Positions 1 through 12,905 of a DNA stretch of 64,000 bases are shown here, one piece after another (position 1 is the stretch's first letter; each line of letters begins with the position of its first letter). The notes under the pieces are model-generated. The model did not search any database. It saw only the letters and a program-made list of their open reading frames with translations, and was not told the DNA's origin. The DNA is from Andrena cerasifolii. Taxonomy: Eukaryota > Arthropoda > Insecta > Hymenoptera > Andrenidae. Position numbers and translations under genes: made by a program. The stretch lies in contig NC_135120.1 in the NCBI RefSeq assembly GCF_050908995.1, positions 22,891,433 to 22,955,432 of the forward strand, in the 5' to 3' direction.

Positions 1-3000
1 GGCGAAAAAAGTCGCGGGAACCGTACACTCGACAAGAATAATAATGCACGTACGTGTCATTAATCGCGTGGCGCGTTACATTCGATTGGGCGAAATAAAC
101 ATGACGTCGGGTCGATCGATACGATCATCAATTAATACGCCGGAGCGTTTTACAAAACTCGCCGCGCGATTGATCGGGTGGATCGGTGGACGGGGAATGG
201 CCGCCCGACGCGTTATATTCGGGCAAGAGTGATTTTCAAGCGTAATTATCTTTTCGCCGTAGCTCTTTTCCGCGCCGTCATTATGGGCCATGTTTTAACA
301 GCGCGCACACCCAGCATAACTTGCGCAATTTGCTGGCGGCCCGCGGCCGGACCGATAATTAGCGTCCGTTTAATATGCACAATTATTACGGATTGATAAT
401 CGGGGCTGGCGCATCCATTACACCGGTATTGAGATAGATGGTAATAGGTTTCCATCGGTATTAGCTCTCTCTACCATCGTGTTTCTCACTCGTTTCGAGC
501 CCGCCCTCCGTTCCCCGGTCTCACCCCCTCGCTTCTTCTTCGCCCCCGCCCCTCTATCGCGCGCCCACGCGCATATAATCTCGCTTACTCGATCTGCTTT
601 CATAATGGGTACGTACGAGCTAGCGATGGGAGCAATTCGACCGTTTCTGGCAGATTTTCGATCTGCGCGAGTATTCGGGAACCGAGCGGATCGTGCTCCG
701 CGTTTCGCATACCCGCGTGGGACTCGCGCGGTAACGAAAAATGCGGGCGATCAATTCTACGGTTTCATTAGCGATAGTTGCGCAATATTACAAAGTGCGC
801 TGATATTTCATCGCGCGCGCCGTAAACGAGCGTAGATTACAGAATATAACCGTTTATAGGACAAATGGAATTAATCAACCCGTGGAAACATAATATTTGA
901 CCACGCTGAGACATTTCGGGGGGGGGGGGCATAAATCAAGCGATACATTGCCGCGATGTTTATCAGCGAATTAGTGTCGCAATAATATTAGCACTCGAAG
1001 AAGAATAACCGATACGTTGGCCAACATGTGCTCGCGAATGAATTTAAATGATTCACGACCGGTGCATTCATCCTGTGCTAGTAAAAAAGCGAGCGCTCCT
1101 CGCAAAGCTATCGATAGCACTCGCGAGATCGTCGTTTCCATCGCTAGCTCTCTCCTTCTCTCTCCCGCCCTTTCATCATCCCAATTCCCGTAATTTCTCT
1201 CTCCCTGTTGCCTGTCTCGCTCCCGTTAATCCTCTTTCGCTGCACGCGTCTCTCTCCCTCGCGCAGCTCGGCTCCCTTCTCCCTTTCGCGCTCACTCCAT
1301 TCCGTCGAAGCTCTATTTATCTCCGTCCTGCACCCCATGGCAGCCTTACAGGATCCCCTGCCACCACGAAGCCCGAGGGCTATGAAATTGAAATATGAAT
1401 GCTAATGGGGTGGTTGGCTCGTGTCGCGTCGTATAATGTTACTGATTGCTGGTACGTCGGTCTTTTACCCTTCCCCCTCCACTGGTCGGCACGCACCCTC
1501 CCCCGACAGCCCTTCTGTTGCTCCGTTGCCTCGCGGATGCTTGGGGTGCTGACTGCTCGACGCGTGTTTCGCTGCCGGTTCCTCGCGCGTCCCGTAATTG
1601 GAACTCCAAATAATGGTAGTTTTCGACTGCCATTGTACACAGCTTCTCCCCCGTAACCGGGATCGCCTGCTCGCGGGCGCGCAAACAAAGGAAAGACGCG
1701 GGACATCCCAGTCCGCCGCGAGCTTAAGACTCGCGAGAAACCGGCGGTGCCGCGCGAGCGTGCGGGGGGAATTGAGAGAGGGTGAGAGGGATGGCGTAGA
1801 AATTTATATTTGTTTGTTTATCCACTGGCTGGATCCACGCCGCTCCGCGCCCGCACACCCGCGAGTAAACGTTTGCACGGGCGAAACGGGTACCGAGAGA
1901 GGCTGGATTACGAGCAACGCGGTGCAATTTAAAATTAACCCGCGGAAACGGGGGCGAGCAAGATGCGCCGACGAAGTGTCTGTAAACAGACGAGCGGAGG
2001 AGGTCGCTTTTAAAAACGCGTGGGAGGGTGGACATATCGAGACACCTTTTTCCGGAAACTGTGCGATCGGATCTGTTTCGTCGTGTTTCTACGTTGCAGA
2101 CATTCTTGTTTTCCAGCAGTTTTTCTTTTTTAAGGATGAACTTCAGTAACATTCGAAATAAGCGAAAATCTTTGAAAAGTGGAGGCATCAATCTTTATGC
2201 AATAGTAAAACATTCTGCAAAATTTTAGAGAAATTGATTCGGTAGTTTTCAAATTATTTAACTTTCAATTTAACATGTATTCTTATGGGAAAATGCAGTA
2301 TTGAGAATATAACTTCAAAATTAAGAGTGAAATAATAGGCCAAGGTTTTTGAAATTTTGTATACAGAAAGATTAAACACTGAACTAAATTTTCACAAAAA
2401 TTCCGGACAATTGATTCGACGGTTTTGTTTAAATGAAAGAAAATGACACGGAAAACTGTTTTTTTTTCTTGGATTGTCAGCTGAGTAACCGTGAAAATGC
2501 GGCAACGCCGCAATCAGCTGTAGAGGCGGGAATATTTGAAACACATTACTGCGTTTTGTTCCATATTCAGTGACAGCTTCTGCGACTGCAGCTTCAACAA
2601 GATATTTTGAAGGAAAAATATCCTTTGGACACGAAAAATAAAAATATCCTTGGCAAAGAAAATAAGGGGAAGAAAGGAGGAAGGACGGAGAAACTAGGGG
2701 AGAAGCGAGCTCGTTTCTCGAATCGAAAACCGACGGCGGAAGCAAGAGAATGCGCATGGATATTATTCGCGAACCGGTAAGCTCCGTCTTCCCGTTCTCG
2801 GAAGAAGCTTTCTTTTCTACCCCCATCCCTGGGCGCGTTCGTCGCGGCACTGTTCCAGAGACTCCGAGATCTTCCGCGAATTTTCTCGCGATCCGGAAAA
2901 TCGAGAATCATCCCGAACTCGCGCACAGGGGAGGAAAGGGAGGGTTGCTCGGTGGAAGAGAAGGAACGGTGCAGGGGTTGAAGTTAAGGAGTGAACGAAG

Positions 3001-4674
3001 AAAACAGAGGGTGGAGTGTCTGCTGCTTTTCCCTGTCTCCTCGCCGGCTTGGTCGAGGTGTCGACTCATAACCAATTCATGAAACACCGAGAGGCAGACT
3101 GTTCTCGGGGGGAGTTGAAGGAGGAACGACTGCGGAATATTTATTTATCGTCGTTACGACGGCGTGGCGAACGATTTTTTCCCCCCTGAGCTGTCGAGCA
3201 CCGAGGGTGAACCGACGCTGGAGAACGCGGGAGAGATGGGAAGAGAGGGAGAGAGGAGGAGACGGGCGAGTCCCTCGAGTTGCGCGAGCACGAACTTAAT
3301 TGAATTTCACGATACTTACGCCCGATCCCGGAGTAGCTCGCGGCAAATTGTCGCGAAAGCGAGTGGCCCTCGATGGCAACGAGAAAAGTGCTCGAGAGGC
3401 GGCGCCGCATTAATTCATTCGCGGCGTCGCGACGGGGCCGACAGCGAATCGCGCTCTCCTCTGGAGAACGGAATCACGACACCATCTGCCACGATTTTCG
3501 CGCCGATCAAAGATTCCACCGCGACGCAGCACGCGAACCCTGTAAGCTTGTGCACGGTCGCACCGACACGTTCATCCCTGCGAGTTTGAATATCTACCGT
3601 CAGCAGAGTAGAATTACTTAGCCGGGGTTCATTCGTTTCTCTCCCCTTTTATAACCGAGTCGTGCAGCAGCGGTCCGTTCCAATGCATAGGTAGAGTTCT
3701 CAGCGTTAATTAACAGCACAACGAAGCGGGGCAATTGGGGATTTCGCAAGATTATCGATTTCCACGTCTGCGTGGCTTTGTGAATGTCGATTGAAGGCTC
3801 GAAGAGCGAGGGTACTGTGGCTTTCATCGCGTCTTTCGTTGCATGTACCTTATATCGGCCGCGAATACAGACGTTGACCTATCGATTGCTCCCCCCTCGT
3901 CGGGTCTCCCTTGTCGTTTGGCCATTTTTCCGGTGATTCGCCACCCCTCGTTGGCCGCGACACTCTCGCTCCAACCTTTCCTGTCCCTCCTTCGCGTCGG
4001 TTCACCCCCTCGTTGCCGCTCTCTCGCCACGAAGGCCTTCCCTTTTTTTTTAATCCCATCACAGAGTCGAGCGCGCACCGACGCGCCTGTCGTCCGGAGG
4101 TCGGTAAATTAAATCTCGAATAAAGTGCAAATAAACGAGCGAGGAACGCGGGGGGTTCGCCGGTGTCGCGGTGACTAGTGGCTGGTGGTCGAAAGTGCGG
4201 TGCAAAAAAAAAAATAACGGTGGGATGAGGGTGGAAAAAACGTCCCAACCCATCCTGCCGCGTTGTATAGGGAGGCGGCGGGAGGAGAGGTGCGGCGGAT
4301 AAAAGAGCGAACTGACGCGAGAGTGTAATTTATTTTAATTAGAGTGGCTGCATTATGTAAGCGGATGAAGCGCCGATGAAAGGGGTTTGAAAGGGTCGAG
4401 AGATCCTGACACCAGCGTGTGCCGACCGACGTTCGCCCCCCTCCCTGTCCCTGTATCTTCTCGCGACCCTTGCCGTACAACCCCTACAACGACTAATTCA
4501 CTTCTGACCAGGGTCATCCTGATTGAACGGGTGAAAAGATATTATGGAGGGAACTTTGAGGATACGTTTTGTTCGACCACCCTCTCGTTCGGCTACCCCC
4601 GACATTCAGTCGTTCGAGAATTACTTTCAGGGAATGGTGTAATTTGCCGATCTCTTTCAGGCTGAAGCCAAATA
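1..4674. other. Non-coding, no gene seen
   Basis: CpG-containing sequence with alternating pyrimidine-rich and purine-rich patches and an AT-richer part at about 2130-2560. Open frames here have skewed composition and no family resemblance. Confidence 0.6.
918..929. repeat. G homopolymer, 12 nt
   Basis: A single run of 12 G in non-coding sequence; its length may be unreliable in an assembly. Confidence 0.8.
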
Positions 4675-5265
4675 CACCAGGTCCGTAAATATGAAACCGG
4701 AATTTGCCCATACGTGACGCTAGCTGTCAATGTAGTTACCCTCAAACCGCGTCACTGACGCCATTTTCTTGTTTTGACATCTGATAAAGATTTTCAACTC
4801 ACAACCATACAAGTTTTTCATACAACAGCATAGTTCTTAATAGCGTTCGCGATTAACTAGTAATACATTCATTTACGAAAATAAATGAGATTTGTAATAT
4901 TGTTCCTAGACTTAAGTTTCTCGAGAAATAAGAAATTAGCAATTATAAAATGTCTCGAGAAATTCTCGAGAAATCATTCTCGAGAAGGAACACTCCATCC
5001 GATTATTACTTATTTGCATGGATGGGACACGCACTTGATGAGCAGCGCTTCACATCTTACGAAAATGTACGAAAATGGTTCGATGACTGGTTTGCCTTAA
5101 AAGAGGAACAGTTCTTTTGGCGTGGCATCCACAATTTGTCAGAGAGATGGGAAAAATGTACAGCTACCGATGGGCAATACTTCGAATAAAATATTTTGTA
5201 CCATTTTCATACAATAAACGCGTATTTTCAGTACAAAAATTCCGGTTTCATACCCACATACCTGG
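4675..5265 (+). mobile_element. Mariner relic carrying a hAT fragment
   Basis: Termini form inverted repeats of about 29 bp (left CCAGGTCCGTAAATATGAAA, right ending ACCCACATACCTGG) with a TA at 5266-5267 and a TA two bases outside the left end. The 3' half encodes the C-terminal mariner transposase: PSDYYLFAWMGHALDEQRF through FFWRGIHNLSERWEKC and a TAA at 5187-5189. The YLF aspartate-containing block (SDYYLF) of the DDD catalytic core remains; the first two catalytic aspartates are gone. The middle, about 4843-4994, has been replaced by a piece of the TTCTCGAGAA-type hAT element. It cannot make a working transposase. Confidence 0.85.
4843..4994 (-). mobile_element. Fragment of the TTCTCGAGAA hAT miniature inside mariner
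   Basis: This piece matches the reverse complement of the left third of the intact element at 17026-17529: GTTCGCGATTAACTA, then ATACATTCATTTACGAAAAT, then the TCTCGAGAA clusters and AAGGAACACT at the end. It lacks one terminus and its target duplication. Confidence 0.8.
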
Positions 5266-5267
5266 TA

Positions 5268-5909
5268 CTTCCGATCACGCTGGAAATTCTGTCGCAGGAT
5301 CCGCGCATTTTCTATTCTACGTTGTATCCAGCCGGCGCGCGGATATAATTGCAACGAGCAACACGGAGGGAGGAGAATAGGGTTGCTCGTGAGAGGATGA
5401 ATTTATCTGGTAAACGTCGGCGCGAAGAAACTCGACGCGATGCGCACCGATGCGAAAGAACAGAAGTGGTTCTCGGGACGCTACTCACGTGCCTGAGACA
5501 CGCTCATCCCCAGAAATACCGCGGGGGTTGTTCCTCCTCTCTCGGCGAACAGGATAGAGAAGCAGCGATCCCCGGCTGCTGCCTTACCGACACCTCTGAT
5601 CTCGTTAGGGACGCATTAATTAATTTACAAGATGGCGGCGGTAGGAACGATGACGACGACGGTATAAGAGAGAGGCAGCAGCCACTGTGTAAAGTCGAGA
5701 TAGGAGGGTTAGGGGTGGCACGGCACGTTTTAATTACTAATTGAAACGTTCCCCTACCACCTAACCCCCGTCCTTTCTCCCCGTAACCGCCCGATCCCTG
5801 GTGTTTCCTGCCGCTTCAATCCTATAACTCTGCTCCCTCCCATACGGCCGTCGTCCTCGTTGCTTCTTCACCATCTGTCGATCTCGCCCCCTCCCCCCAC
5901 GACTCTGTC
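5268..5909. other. Non-coding, no gene seen
   Basis: GC-richer unique sequence between two transposons, ending in a C-rich tract. Nothing recognisable. Confidence 0.6.
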
Positions 5910-6602
5910 TTAAGGAGACTAGGCAGTCGAAAAATCGATTTTTTTATTGCATTTTACGAAAGTACTATCTTTCCTGAATAAAATGCCGCTTGGTTTATAG
6001 TAAAATTCGCAAAATTGCAATTATAGCGTCAATTTTGCCCAGAAACTTTAAACGTGTTTTTTTTTCATTTTTTCCTGATTGTGAACGAATGGAGGTTCAC
6101 GTCGACTTGGAAAAAATTACAGGATGTGTAAAACATGTGCCATTTCCGGCCAAACCTCAGATATGGTCCGTAAAAATTCGAGATTTTCATAAAAAAATTA
6201 AAAAGTCACCGGATTTTAGTAGCGCACAAACAAGAACGAATTTTTCTCGAAAAAATCGCCGCTTTTCAGCCACCAAACGCATATTTTTTATTTAATTTTT
6301 GTTTTATAGGTTTGGCCGGAAACTATGAATCCAAAAAACAAGAATCACGCCTTTGAAATCGGATTGCGTCACATTGTAAGACCGATATTAAGGCAAAAAC
6401 CGATGGAAAAACGTTAAATTGTTTACCCGTCTGCAGCGCCATTTTTAAAGCACATATATAATTCTTACCATTTATTTTTCAATCCGTACGGTAGTAATAA
6501 ACATTGGGTAAAAGGATACATCTGGATGTGCTTTCATTTCTTTACAAATAAATAAAGAACAGAGTCTCTTTTTCACGAAAAACGACTGCCTAGTCCCCTT
6601 AA
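5910..6602. mobile_element. piggyBac-like miniature element, family 1
   Basis: TTAA occurs at both ends and the inverted repeats read TTAAGGAGACTAGGCAGTCG and, on the other strand, TTAAGGGGACTAGGCAGTCG. The 693-bp interior is AT-rich with no transposase frame. TTAA targets are typical of piggyBac, but the superfamily call is inference. Confidence 0.75.
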
Positions 6603-7309
6603 TATCCGCCTCCGTCGGGGGTACTTAATATTTTTAAATACTTTGCAGTACACCCTGCGCCGTCTTGCCTTTGTCCTTTTTTCCTTCCGTCTCGTTCTCC
6701 CCTCGTTATTTCCTGCCCCGCCGCCGAGGGATGACTCCTTCGACCACCCCTCGCCGTTCCCACGGCGGATGCACCGCGGTGGAATTTATGACAAGGTAAA
6801 TCCGTAGCTGCCGCGAATTAATTAATTAAAAACATCACGCCGCCTTAATGACATTCGCCCCTCGCCCTCGCTACCTCCCCCAAGCTCTGCAGTCGCCCCC
6901 TCGTCGTCGACTCTTCTTCAATCTTCCGCGCTCTCCTCGGTCTACTAACTCCCCGCCATTCACGCCGATCCGTCTCGCTCCGCGCGAACATTTGTTATGG
7001 AAATCACGGGTAGTGCCGTCGCAACCTATGACAGAGGCTCGCTAATGGCCACTTTTCTCGTTAACCGGAGAAACAGAAGAAACGGCGGCGGCGCTCGTTT
7101 TTACGAGACACTTGGAGGGATTGTTGCCTCCTGCATAAACAATCCCCACATCGAGTATCCTCTCCGCCGTTCGACGTTCGATGCTCCACCGAGACCCTTG
7201 CGCTCGTAACAGGGCGCGACAGGTTCACTGGGGGAGGAACGACAACTCGGTACGTTTTTCCAAGGGCTGGTAGCATGGGATTTTAACGGAGTACTTATAT
7301 AAGCGGTAT
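6603..7309. other. Non-coding, no gene seen
   Basis: Pyrimidine-rich sequence (CCCCTCG and CCTCCCC clusters) between two TTAA-flanked elements. Confidence 0.6.
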
Positions 7310-7920
7310 TTAAGGGGTCAGTCTACTTTGATCGGCCGAAAAATTAAGCTATTTTTAAAGAAGTTTTCCTCCGTGGATACAACATATAATGCAATAAATC
7401 TTTTTGGTATTTATTAAGCTCCTCTTATATTATATAAAAAAAATTTTAAAGAATTTTTTTAATTTGTTTCAAAACTTTGAACACGGTTATCTCAAAACAA
7501 CATTTTTTCAACTGGTGCAGGTGATTGCAAAAAAGCTATTTGACCAATCAGTCTGAAATTTTCACACGTTATTCAGCACATCAGTGGGTATCGCAGGGAC
7601 CTCGGAAACCTTTTTTGATTAACAATTTCATATTTTTTACAAGGCAAAATAATTGAGAAATTCACCGTATTTAACTTCAAACCTTCGCCACCTTGTTATT
7701 TTTTTATCTGTCAGAATAATTCTGCTCCCAACTACAGGGACATTCCATGCGAACTCGGACAGATTTCGGAGCAAGTTTTCGTAGATTGCTGAAATTTCGA
7801 CAATTATTTGAATTTTTCATGAACATTTTTTTAAAATGTTCGTAAAGGCTGAGACTTTCAGAAGCAGTAAAATAAAAAATATTGATTTTTTTAAGCTGAA
7901 ATAGTGCACTACCCCCTTAA
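7310..7920. mobile_element. TTAA-flanked miniature element, family 2
   Basis: The ends read TTAAGGGGTCAGTCTAC and, on the other strand, TTAAGGGGGTAGTGCAC, with TTAA on both sides. Near its right end (7737-7800) it contains a block nearly identical to one at 59752-59815. Confidence 0.6.
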
Positions 7921-9290
7921 ATCGATGGTGCCGCCTGGGGACTGAAGACTTAGCAACGGTCGGCTGTAGGTACACCTTTGGCAAACTCTCTCCGAGGGGA
8001 GCAGAGTGTACAGTGTAAAGTGTGAATCGACGTTAAACGCGATCGATGCGTGAAACTACACCCTCCACCGATACTCGGTGGAAAGTGAGCCGGATATAAT
8101 GGCGGTAATAATAGAATTCAGATTGATTCAGCGTGAAAGGGAAGTTCGTGGCGGCGAGAAAGGGGAAAAAAGCATCTTCTGCGCTGGATTATTACCGTCG
8201 GGTCCAGGGGCTTGGTCGTGGGGCAATTTGAACAGTGCCCCGGCGACAGCGAATCGCTTCGCTTCGCTCTTTTGCGAGCGATTCGTTCGGCTCGCGCTCG
8301 GTTCCGCTCCGTGCCGCGGCGATACTCGCGCGCTCACGTTAATTCAATCGCAGCAACTCGCCGGCGAGCTTCAAGCCTCTTTGCCGGCGAATTCGCTTCG
8401 TGCCCGCGTGCGAGATCTCTAGAACAGTGGAAAATGTTCGCGAGACGTTCGGCCGCGGGCGGGCGTGAATAATCCGCGATTCGCTCCGCCTTGAAACGCA
8501 ATAATTTCGAGCGGCCGGGACTATTCGTCGAACAGCTGGAGCGGAGCGTTATCGAGGATCGCGATAAATCGCGTCGAGCATGGGTGACCGTATCGATTCG
8601 CGTCGGACTTTCTACGCGTTCGTTCCTTTTAATCTTTTGCTGGTGAAATTGCTTTGCATCGGGCGATACGACGCGCCTGACTAATCAGCGTCCAAGCTTT
8701 ATTCGACTATAAAATGATTATCGTACAATAAACTATGTGGCACCGCAGCTGTGCTGTCCCTCAGAAGACGAGGGTGGCAAGTCCCACGCGCACTGCTCAC
8801 GGTTCCCATTTAATTTTACGATTCAATGTCGCGAGCGCCTGCTGTTCGAGGCGAAGCAATGTAAGCTGGCAAACTTCTGCTCATCAGTTCGGGCAAAAAT
8901 CAAGCTCCTCCACTGCCGGCCAATTAAAGGATAGCCTTTCGAATTGCACGAGAAGATCGGCCAGCAGTACCTATGGCGTGGTTAACACGCATACAAACAC
9001 GCGGGCCTTCTCTTTTACGACTCGCGGCACGTTTAACGGTCGGGCAAGCTTTTTAATATTTCGCCGGCCGGTAATTAGTTCGTAATTTAATGAGGCGGTC
9101 GTAAAACTCCGCCCGTGGGCCAGCGGACGACCGACCGCCCCGTAATTACTTCTCCCTGTACATATTTCACAACATAATCGACTTGGCCCTCTGGCAGCGC
9201 CGCGTTTTCTTAGGCCTCGCACGGCCGGAAGCGGAAGATCGGTTACCATCCGCTGGGCGAAGAGCATTGGACGAAGCGGGACGTGTAAAG
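7921..9290. other. Non-coding, includes a CpG-dense patch
   Basis: About 8230-8620 is dense in CpG with short GCGAGCG and TTCGCTTCG repeats. It could be a regulatory segment, but no specific site can be named. Confidence 0.45.
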
Positions 9291-10480
9291 TAGGGGAGAG
9301 CGGGGACAAAAGTAACACTTACATTTGGCCTAGCCTACAATTGTCTTTTATAGGTATAAAAATGACAATTATGCCTTAAGATAGTATGTTTCTTGGTCTA
9401 TCATTTGAGCCCAGTTTCGGCCTTACGCGATAAGTAGTTAAAAAGTTATGGCAGTTTTCCGCAGTGACTGTCATTGTTACTTTTGTTCTGCAGGGGTAGG
9501 ACGAAAGTAACATACCGTGGGGATGAAAGTAATACTAATAATTTGGAGGAGAATTAAGTAAAAACACTTCTTCCAAAGCAAAGTAGGATTATTTATTATC
9601 AGAAACGATAGAAACAGACATTTATTTAATTAAGTAAAAATTTATTTAAATGTTTGTTTCTATCGTTTCTGATAATAAATAATCCTACTTTGCTTTGAGA
9701 GAAGTGTTTTTACTTAATTCTCCTCCAAATTATTAGTATTATTTTAAACATATTACTATTAAACATATTTTAAGTAGGTACCTAACGATAAGAAAGCATA
9801 ACCAGCTTCAAACATTTCTTTGATACTGTGTATTTAGTTGAATGATAAGTATTAAATTTCACCTAATCCGAATTAAAATTACAACATACATAGTGAAGAT
9901 CACCCATACTGCAGTCTTCGTGGGTCTAACCCTTAAAATCTAGATATTTGGGATGATTCTCTCTTGAACAGCTTCCACTGAAAGGAACGTCCAATCAAAC
10001 CAGACATAGACAATCATTATCATCTGAAGAATTCCTGTCCTGTATGCTATTTTGCTCGCCCAAGTAACATGTTACTTTCGTCCCTGTAGCAACTTGTTAC
10101 TTTTGTCCCCAGCCATGTTTTTCAGAATAGAACTGTTATAACATACAAACTATACAAGACTTGTTACAATCAAATACAGAAACTTATGAAGACATTATCT
10201 AAGAACGCTCTAGAAAATAATTGGTTTAATATCTATTGTTTAACTATAAATATTAACAAAAAAACCAAAATAGAAGAAACTTACCTGAATGATCCAAATA
10301 ACAAATTTAGCTTGCCCAGGGTATACCATTCGTGTTACTGCTCAGCATCACTCAATACAATAAAAGAGACGCTATACGCGTGTAACTGTGTAAATCAAAC
10401 GTTTTGGAAATGATGTGGAAGGGGGCAGAAGACGTGTGTTACTTTCATGACGCCGTTACGTTTGTCCCCGCTCTCCCCTA
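9291..10480. mobile_element. TA-flanked element A (TAGGGGAGAGCGGGGACAAA)
   Basis: Terminal inverted repeats start TAGGGGAGAGCGGGGACAAA on both strands; the first and last dinucleotides are TA. The motif GTTACTTTYGTCCC, in either direction, recurs at about 9302, 9476, 9499, 9519, 10071, 10096 and 10437. A long hairpin (9531-9740) lies inside. There is no transposase frame. Confidence 0.75.
9531..9740. repeat. Near-perfect hairpin inside element A
   Basis: Two arms of about 100 bp, running from AATACTAATAATTTGGAGG to its complement CCTCCAAATTATTAGTATT, meet near 9637. There are only a few mismatches, so it is either recent or maintained. Confidence 0.8.
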
Positions 10481-11568
10481 GTGGCTAACGGATTCGTTAG
10501 CGAAACCATCGGCCAGAAGTGGAATAGTAAACACGCGACCTCCCTTTCGTTTCCTGAAAAAACGATTCTACACTGGCCAGCGATCTGGGAGTGGTTTTCA
10601 ACTTGGGTGTCGTGGAAATTCAACGAATTTTCAGCGTCGGAGGCAAGTCCCGCGGAACGTGCACATTCAGACACCGAGCATCGTTCATCACGCGAGACCT
10701 ACATAATCCGAATACGCTCCGACATTATGCTCGACACGCTACACGACACATTCTCCCTCCTCCGTCGTGGAATTCATCCAGCGCGCGGCGTACACGGTGC
10801 TGCTGGAAGCCCCCGTGTACGATCGAAAGTAGGCTAGCCGCGTTTTCCCTGGGACCGTAATTCACCTATGTGTTATCGATACCGAAGCTACATCGGCAAC
10901 ACGTGTAAGATCGAAAGTAGACAGGGTATCGTGGGCCCTGTGGCGCGCTCACGCTCGCGGTTAACAAGATTCCAACACGCGATCTCCTCTCGAGGGCTGT
11001 TTCGGCCGCGAGGGGGTTAGCCCGCGGCTGTATATACGTGTCCCGTAAAGGGTATACAGCGTTTAACGCTCGCGATAGCAGGATCCTCGGCCGTCTCTCC
11101 CCAGGAATATACTGCCGCCATAAATCAGCGGTTCGATCGGCGACGGTCAGCCGCGATCGCTCGATCCTCCTCCTTCCTACGTCGGTCCCTCTGCTCCCCT
11201 GTCCTCTCACGTTCTTCCTGTCGGCCCCGGCGATGCCGTGCCACCAGGACGCCCATTAACTGCCTTTTTTGCGCTGTCTAATGACCTTAAAGCGGCCACG
11301 GTTTACGAAGCCATTCGTTAGGGCCCGAGGAGCGCGTCGGTAATCGCGCGAGAATGCGGCTCGCCTCTCCGTGGGCATTGTTGCGTAGGACCTTTTTTCT
11401 TTTCCATCCCTCTCTACCTCTCTCTGTGTTCCTTTTTTCTTTTAACTCCTCACTATCTCTTTGGATTGCCCTCTTCTCTCTTCCACTATCGAGCGGAAGG
11501 AAGAATCGACTTGAGCGATGGAAGTTTTGGGGGACACGAACTTACTGTCCTAGCTTGCAAGTAATAAT
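10481..11568. other. Non-coding, no gene seen
   Basis: Unique CpG-containing sequence followed by a T/C-rich part (about 11395-11490). No exon recognised. Confidence 0.6.
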
Positions 11569-12905
11569 TAGGGTAAGTCAGGGTGAGATGGTCATACGGG
11601 AGAGATGGGCAGTGACAGTATTTTTTAGAAAGTGTTATAGACAAGCAACATTCTTAGTTAAAAGTGTTGGAATAGAACGTTTTTAAAGGTTTGTAAATCC
11701 ACTATGAAATTTAAGCTAGTGCTTTAAAATGTTTGATCGATATTTTGGTCACCTTGTTTGTGTTATTTATGCTGAATATTTCTAGTTCTCAAGATGTATT
11801 TTCGATAGTGTATTGTTTACAGTGTTTTTAACCGTAAAGTATTCAGGGTTCCGTTTGTTAGACTAAGTGAAATGGGAATGATCATCTTATCAGGGCTTTA
11901 AGGGAGAGATGGTCAATTTTTGTCTGGGAGAGAAGGGCATAGCTGTATTTGATGTAATTTCAGATATTTTGAGGGTTGTTTTTATAGATGTAGCGTAGAA
12001 TGGTCCCAGCAATGATCCTGGTCCATCTAATATGGTCTTTACTAATTTGAAACCGAATGTACACTTGAATCAACCAAGTACCACGGTTCTTGCTGCTGAA
12101 ATTGATGAAGAGCGTACGCCAACCCTAGTTTTGGAAGATATCGTTCCTGTACCGCTCAAAACTTCTCTACTCAGAATCGCTTCAAACAACCAGGAAAATT
12201 ATTAACGTCGCAAACACATATTAACACTCGAAAAATGAGTGATAGGGCAAAGGCGAAAAAATAATTAATACAACAAAAGTTGAAATTGTATGTAAAAATT
12301 GTTTAAACAATTGATGAAACAGTTACTATTTAATATATCTAATTAAAAGAAGTAACTTTTGTCTTGAAATTTCTTTTCTATCTCTTACAGATTGCGAGTT
12401 AAAAAATAAAATCGAAAAATAGCCGAATCTTCAGGGGTTAATTTTTCACCCCCTTAGTGTGATTTTGGACAGAAAAAAATTGCGTTGTAATCAGGAGAAA
12501 ATTCTCTACATATCCACAAAGTTTCAGAATTTTTTGAATTTTCGGGTTCGGGATCTTCCCTTGTAAGATGTAAGTTATGTGGTTATTGGGCCCATGAAAA
12601 TTCGACTCACAGCAAAAGCCCAAAGAAGTTTTGAGCGGGCAGAAACAAAAGTGGACGAAAACTAGAAAGGATCTGTGATAACTATGTAAGATCCACAACT
12701 TGTTAGCCTGAAAGGTATATATGACACTTTTCTTCATTTCTGAAATTTGTGTATTAAATAATAACTTTTCGTTTATCGATATTAACGGATATGTAGAAAA
12801 AGGATTGAAGTTTTGTTCTACATCATTTTCGTTGCTTCATATCAAAAAGTTTGCCTGTAGGAGACTCCAAACGAAAACATTACCATCCCACCCGGACTTA
12901 CCCTA
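11569..12905. mobile_element. TA-flanked element B (TAGGGTAAGTCAGGGTGAGA)
   Basis: The left end reads TAGGGTAAGTCAGGGTGAGA and the right end, complemented, TAGGGTAAGTCCGGGTGGGA. The motif GAGAGATGGTCA and variants recur near 11582, 11599, 11903 and 11927. A half copy of the ACAAGGGAA palindromic element sits inside. Confidence 0.7.
12336..12564. mobile_element. Half copy of the ACAAGGGAA palindromic element
   Basis: It matches the right half of the copies at 33653 and 44994 (AAGAAGTAACTTTTGTC, ACAAAGTTTCAGAATTTTTT, ending TTCGGGATCTTCCCTTGT). The left arm is missing. Confidence 0.75.

Noticed and set aside
1598..2149. 183-codon open frame
   Set aside because: Runs from CpG-rich sequence into an AT-rich stretch without any change in frame quality; no domain.
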